From positions 1 to 9,721 of the forward strand of contig DALTWG010000058.1 of NCBI GenBank assembly GCA_029987245.1: DNA of 9,721 nt, given 5' to 3'. Position numbers and translations under genes: made by a program. The DNA comes from Methanocorpusculum sp. (GTDB lineage Archaea > Halobacteriota > Methanomicrobia > Methanomicrobiales > Methanocorpusculaceae). Of the stretch, positions 7,323-9,721 are shown piece after piece. Numbering within the stretch: the stretch's first letter is position 1; each line of letters begins with the position of its first letter. The notes beneath the pieces are model-generated. The model made no database searches. It was not told where the DNA came from and was given only the letters and a program-made list of their open reading frames with translations.

Positions 7323-7796
7323 TTACAAAAGAGCCCCTTTCTTCCCCTTCTCGTATTTCTCCAGCACACTCTTCTTCAAATCCGGCTTTGCATCACGCAG
7401 CGGCACCGCAAACACAAAATCCGGCCGGTCCGCAAACCCGTGCAGACAGATAACAACCGTAATCTTTTCCCCCTCCCTTGCTTCAAAAGCGCACAGTTTG
7501 TCATACGTCTCCTGCGTGGTCCACGGAAGATACGCTTCGCCGTCATCTCCCACAAACATCTGCGAGCGGAAAAGCGTGACAAGATTGAATTTCCTGTCAT
7601 CCTTTTCCCGCATCGCAATTAAATCCGGCTCGCCTGTGACAAAATCCCGCTCGGCGCAGGAAAAATCCTTCCCCAGCCGGTCTATTACATACTGCCGCAC
7701 CGCCAGGCGCACCTGAGGGTCATTGTCGCGGGGTTTGGAATCCGGGTCCTTGTACCAGACACCAAGCGCCCGCTCTACATCGCCTAAAAAACCCAT
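7323..7796 (-). CDS. Unknown 157-residue protein, coupled to glnA
   Basis: I do not recognise this family. The protein is soluble, with no signal peptide or membrane helix, and ends in a lysine-rich tail (KKSVLEKYEKGKKGALL). It shows an N-terminal helix (about 26-41: DPQVRLAVRQYVIDRLG), then an ER..TGEPDLIAM segment (Glu49, Glu56, Asp58), and hydrophobic strands at about 70-76, 111-119 (KITVVICLH) and 126-132 (DFVFAVPL). The helix/GEPDL/strand order recalls the PD-(D/E)xK nuclease core, but the expected E-x-K after the Asp is replaced by FNLVTLF. An active nuclease is therefore unlikely; a degenerate or unrelated fold is equally possible. Its ATG directly follows the glnA stop (TAAATG), with no visible ribosome site of its own, so translation is probably coupled to glnA. 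That suggests, but does not show, a role linked to glutamine synthetase or nitrogen status. Confidence 0.8.
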   Translation of the reverse strand: MGFLGDVERALGVWYKDPDSKPRDNDPQVRLAVRQYVIDRLGKDFSCAERDFVTGEPDLIAMREKDDRKFNLVTLFRSQMFVGDDGEAYLPWTTQETYDKLCAFEAREGEKITVVICLHGFADRPDFVFAVPLRDAKPDLKKSVLEKYEKGKKGALL

Positions 7797-9314
7797 TTAT
7801 GCAATATGAATGTATTTTTCCACGTACTTTGCAAATTCCTTGTCGTTGCCGAGAATCTTGTCGGACAAACCGCTGTCCTTGTACGACTGCAGCTTTTTAA
7901 TCTGCGCGTCGATAACGCCCGCCGGGAAGATGTCGCCCTCCTCGAAGAACGCGCGCTTTGCGTTAAGGACCTTGGCCGACTCCGCGCAGCAGGTTGGCAG
8001 CTGTTTTAAGGTAGCGAGGAACTTCTTGTACTCCGGGCTGAAGATGTTGCCGGAGGCATAGAGCTTGTCAGCCATTTCCAGGGCTTTGTCCGCATCCATC
8101 GTTAAGCCGTGCATTGCACCGACAATCAGACAGGCAACAGTTTCATAAACGGCCGCAGAGCCGTCTGCAACACGGTACTCGAAGGTCTGCTTGGACGCCT
8201 TCTCAGCCTTGCGGCGCAGACCGAAGTTCGCCTCGGCCGCCATATCAGTGTTGCCTGTCCAGCCAAGCGGCACGCGCACAACAACCGAGCGGTTTCTATC
8301 TCCCCAGCAGATGTAAGTCGGGGCTTCCTGGTGCGGCACCAGTCTGAAATACGATGTCGGAATCGTGTTGCCAAAGGCGGTTACCGCGTCGCCGAGGTCG
8401 AGAATGCCTGCAATCATCCGCTTTGCAATGTCGGAAAGCGCGCCGTCTTTCACCATGACATTTCTGCCGTTCTTTTCGGCAAGCATGTGGAAATGCAGAC
8501 CGGAACCGGCTTTGCCCACCGTAATCTTCGGCGCATAGGAAATGGTTACACCATACTTGTAACCAAGCAGGCGAAGCGCCCATTTTGCAAGAATGAGCTG
8601 TTCGACGGCAAAAACCGGCGGCATCGGCAGGAATTCGATTTCATGCTGCTCATAGTATTTGCCGTCTTTGGTAAAGCAGCCCACTTCAGAGTGACCATAT
8701 TTAATCTGACCGCCGGCTTTGGCAACAATCATCATTGCTTCGGTTCTGATAAACTCGAATTTGCAGAACGGCCCGGATTCATGGTAGCCTTTCTGGTCAA
8801 CTGCAGGATAGTCTTCTTCTGCATCGGCGATAACATAGTATTCAAGCTCGCCGAGGCATTTGTAGTCCATGCCGGTGTTCTTTTTGAATGCAGCCGCCGC
8901 CTGTTTCAAGATGTATTCCGGTGCGGAGGCAAGGGGCTTTCCCGTGTTGTCATAGTAGGAGCAGAGTAAAGACAGAGTCGGCGTCTCTTCATCTGCAAAG
9001 GGGTCGCGAAATGCCGTCGAGTAGCGCGGAATGACATATAAATCGGAGCTGCCTGCTTCAATAAAGTCAGGGAAGATGTTGGAGCCGTCTACTCTTTCTC
9101 CGTCGGAAAGAATTGTTTCCAGGTATTCCTTGGACGAGATGGAGAAATTTAAGGTCTTTAATTTTCCGTCGCCGCCGACATAATGGAAGTTGACCATTTT
9201 AATGCCGTTTTCTTCACAATAGCGGACAATGTCTTCCTTGGTGAAATATGACGGGGACTTTTTGAGGTACTGTACGAGTTCGTTCGGGTTCATCAGAATC
9301 TCAGCATCATTCAT
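7797..9314 (-). CDS. glnA: Glutamine synthetase (type I-like, long bacterial-style variant)
   Basis: Joins ammonia to glutamate using ATP, the main ammonium-assimilating step. At 505 residues it exceeds the common 440-470 of type I enzymes. The N-terminal beta-grasp part contains RVDGSN (Asp76). In the catalytic part, Glu156/Glu158 (GELEYY), Glu210 (HSEVG) and Glu225 (QHEIEF) should bind metal. GSGLHFH (His274) contacts ATP/metal. The flap glutamate is Glu330 (HQEAP), NRS is at 341-343, and FEYR (Glu379/Arg381) contacts substrate. All key positions are present. Glu210 and Glu225 are 15 apart rather than the 8 of classic type I, so there is a 7-residue insertion. No clear adenylylation-tyrosine motif is seen. 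The sequence resembles Bacteroidetes/Clostridia enzymes as I recall them, which start near MNPN..LVQYL; Met8 here is at that point. I keep the ATG at 9314 because a TATA-like element lies at leaderless distance, but Met8 (codon at 9293) is a real alternative. Confidence 0.92.
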   Translation of the reverse strand: MNDAEILMNPNELVQYLKKSPSYFTKEDIVRYCEENGIKMVNFHYVGGDGKLKTLNFSISSKEYLETILSDGERVDGSNIFPDFIEAGSSDLYVIPRYSTAFRDPFADEETPTLSLLCSYYDNTGKPLASAPEYILKQAAAAFKKNTGMDYKCLGELEYYVIADAEEDYPAVDQKGYHESGPFCKFEFIRTEAMMIVAKAGGQIKYGHSEVGCFTKDGKYYEQHEIEFLPMPPVFAVEQLILAKWALRLLGYKYGVTISYAPKITVGKAGSGLHFHMLAEKNGRNVMVKDGALSDIAKRMIAGILDLGDAVTAFGNTIPTSYFRLVPHQEAPTYICWGDRNRSVVVRVPLGWTGNTDMAAEANFGLRRKAEKASKQTFEYRVADGSAAVYETVACLIVGAMHGLTMDADKALEMADKLYASGNIFSPEYKKFLATLKQLPTCCAESAKVLNAKRAFFEEGDIFPAGVIDAQIKKLQSYKDSGLSDKILGNDKEFAKYVEKYIHIA

Positions 9315-9336
9315 GATAAATAATTATATGATGTAT

Positions 9337-9345
9337 TAGTATTTA
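9337..9345 (-). promoter_or_regulatory. TATA-like element of glnA
   Basis: TAAATACTA on the minus strand is centred about 27 bp before the ATG at 9314, predicting a leaderless mRNA. A second AT-rich candidate closer to the gene (CATATAATTATTTA, 9320-9333) would instead place the transcript start inside the first codons and favour Met8 as the start. Confidence 0.45.
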
Positions 9346-9367
9346 GAGGATTCTACATTCAATCCTC
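9346..9367. promoter_or_regulatory. Inverted repeat GAGGATT-N8-AATCCTC abutting the glnA TATA element
   Basis: Perfect 7-bp arms at 9346-9352 and 9361-9367 with 8 bases between, directly upstream of the TATA-like element where TFB would contact the DNA. A dimeric regulator bound here could block or recruit the basal factors. It differs from the GGAA-N6-TTCC operator described for the methanogen nitrogen repressor NrpR in Methanococcus, so the regulator cannot be named. Confidence 0.5.
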
Positions 9368-9385
9368 CCTCACCTCAACCGGCTT

Positions 9386-9465
9386 TGCACAAAAATTAAT
9401 CTGTGCACTCGAATTATTGTGCAGAGATGTAATTTTTGTGCAGAGAATATAATTTTTGTGCAGAG
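9386..9465. repeat. TGTGCA half-site array upstream of glnA
   Basis: One inverted TGCACA (9386-9391) and four direct TGTGCA copies (starting 9402, 9418, 9437, 9457). The last three sit in a longer unit, AATTWTTGTGCAGAG (9412-9426, 9431-9445, 9451-9465), 19 and 20 bp apart, about two helical turns. The inverted copy keeps 13 bases of the unit (TGCACAAAAATTA), and with the first direct copy forms TGCACA-N10-TGTGCA. It lies 72-151 bp upstream of glnA and looks like a multi-site regulator-binding region. Confidence 0.7.
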
Positions 9466-9534
9466 TGAATTATATGCGCGTTAAAAAATACTTCATATTT
9501 TCAGTTAAAACGAATTTGTAACTATTCACCCCCC

Positions 9535-9556
9535 CAACCAAATGGTTGTATTTTTT
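9535..9556 (+). terminator. Possible hairpin/T6 terminator-like element
   Basis: CAACCA (9535-9540) and TGGTTG (9543-9548) are perfect reverse complements, preceded by a run of seven C (9529-9535) and followed by TATTTTTTG on the plus strand. The 2-base spacer forces loss of the inner pairs in a real hairpin, so the stem is short. No plus-strand gene ends here; it may be incidental. Confidence 0.25.
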
Positions 9557-9590
9557 GAATCATCTTTTCTGAAGCGCTCACGCGCAAAAC

Positions 9591-9667
9591 GCAGATTACG
9601 CAGATTACACGCAGATTTCCGCAGATTTCCGCAGATTTCCGCAGATTTCCGCAGATTACAACAGATT
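9591..9667. repeat. GCAGATT short tandem repeat, eight copies
   Basis: GCAGATT begins at 9591, 9600, 9611, 9621, 9631, 9641 and 9651, with a last copy changed to ACAGATT at 9661. Spacings are 9, 11 and then 10 bp; the four central units are identical 10-mers (GCAGATTTCC). This resembles the degenerate GCAGATT intergenic repeats I recall from many prokaryotic genomes. No coding function is likely. Confidence 0.85.
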
Positions 9668-9671
9668 TTTT

Positions 9672-9694
9672 TGGCGGGCGAATTACGCCCGCCA
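9672..9694. repeat. GC-rich 9-bp stem hairpin after the GCAGATT array
   Basis: TGGCGGGCG (9672-9680) and CGCCCGCCA (9686-9694) pair perfectly around AATTA. Seven T residues (9666-9672) lie on the 5' side in plus orientation, so the element is not a normal intrinsic terminator on either strand. It directly abuts the GCAGATT array and probably belongs to the same repeat element. Confidence 0.7.
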
Positions 9695-9721
9695 TTAATA
9701 AATATACATCTATTCACACCA

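Larger units (their letters stand above)
9315..9721. other. Repeat-rich non-coding region upstream of glnA
   Basis: No credible gene in 407 bp. From glnA outward it holds the AT-rich promoter, the GAGGATT inverted repeat, the TGTGCA array, an AT-rich stretch (about 9466-9525), a C7/CAACCA element, the GCAGATT array and the GC-rich hairpin. AAATATACA (9700-9708) is a possible TATA element for something beyond the right edge. Confidence 0.7.

Noticed and set aside
8109..8969. Plus-strand open frame of 286 codons opposite glnA
   Set aside because: Antisense shadow of a clearly real glutamine synthetase; the translation has no family resemblance and is rich in unusual residues.
9386..9465. CRISPR array
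   Set aside because: Repeat units are 15 bases with only 4-5 bases between them; no spacer-length unique sequence and no cas gene.
9591..9667. CRISPR array or plasmid-type origin
   Set aside because: A contiguous 10-bp tandem repeat without spacers, and no replication-initiation gene nearby.
9526..9717. Minus-strand open frame of 63 codons
   Set aside because: Its middle is the translated GCAGATT tandem repeat and its end is the hairpin; no ribosome site and no recognisable protein.

Overview
The window looks like a piece of a methanogenic archaeon's chromosome, most likely an anaerobe of the Methanomicrobiales. I lean towards a Methanocorpusculum-like organism, but that placement comes from gene content and recalled resemblance, not from a search. 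The archaeal signs are a pyruvoyl-dependent arginine decarboxylase, a single-chain B12-dependent (class II) ribonucleotide reductase, TATA-like promoter elements about 25 bp before predicted transcript starts, start codons with little or no Shine-Dalgarno sequence (apparently leaderless mRNAs), and T-tract terminators directly after genes. Two genes, the hybrid kinase and the glutamine synthetase, instead resemble gut-bacterial (Clostridia/Bacteroidetes) versions and may have been acquired by transfer.

Layout: (1) 2-4237, plus strand: the C-terminal 1,400-odd codons of a giant soluble hybrid histidine kinase. The frame is open through the left edge, so the true start lies outside. It carries one partial and six full PAS-like sensory units of about 137-141 residues; the last four have an exact 417-bp (139-residue) period. 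A dimerisation/phosphoacceptor domain, an ATPase domain and a C-terminal receiver follow. (2) 4238-4357: a convergent gap with a 27-bp palindrome and a minus-strand hairpin/T7 terminator. (3) 4358-4852, minus: arginine decarboxylase (pdaD). (4) 4853-5037: a divergent promoter region with an inverted repeat and a TATA element. (5) 5038-7278, plus: class II ribonucleotide reductase (nrdJ). (6) 7279-7322: a compact convergent terminator. (7) 7323-9314, minus: a two-gene unit, glutamine synthetase (glnA) followed with no gap (TAAATG) by a 157-residue protein of unknown function. (8) 9315-9721: a non-coding region rich in repeats.

The genes do not form one pathway. The unit most worth following is glnA plus its translationally coupled unknown partner, preceded by a 7-bp inverted repeat abutting the likely TATA box and by a five-member array of TGTGCA half-sites spaced about two helical turns apart. 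This arrangement suggests a regulated nitrogen-assimilation operon. The kinase's run of sensory units, conserved in protein while drifting silently in DNA, is the other unusual item. I see no CRISPR array, transposase, tRNA, rRNA or defence cassette.
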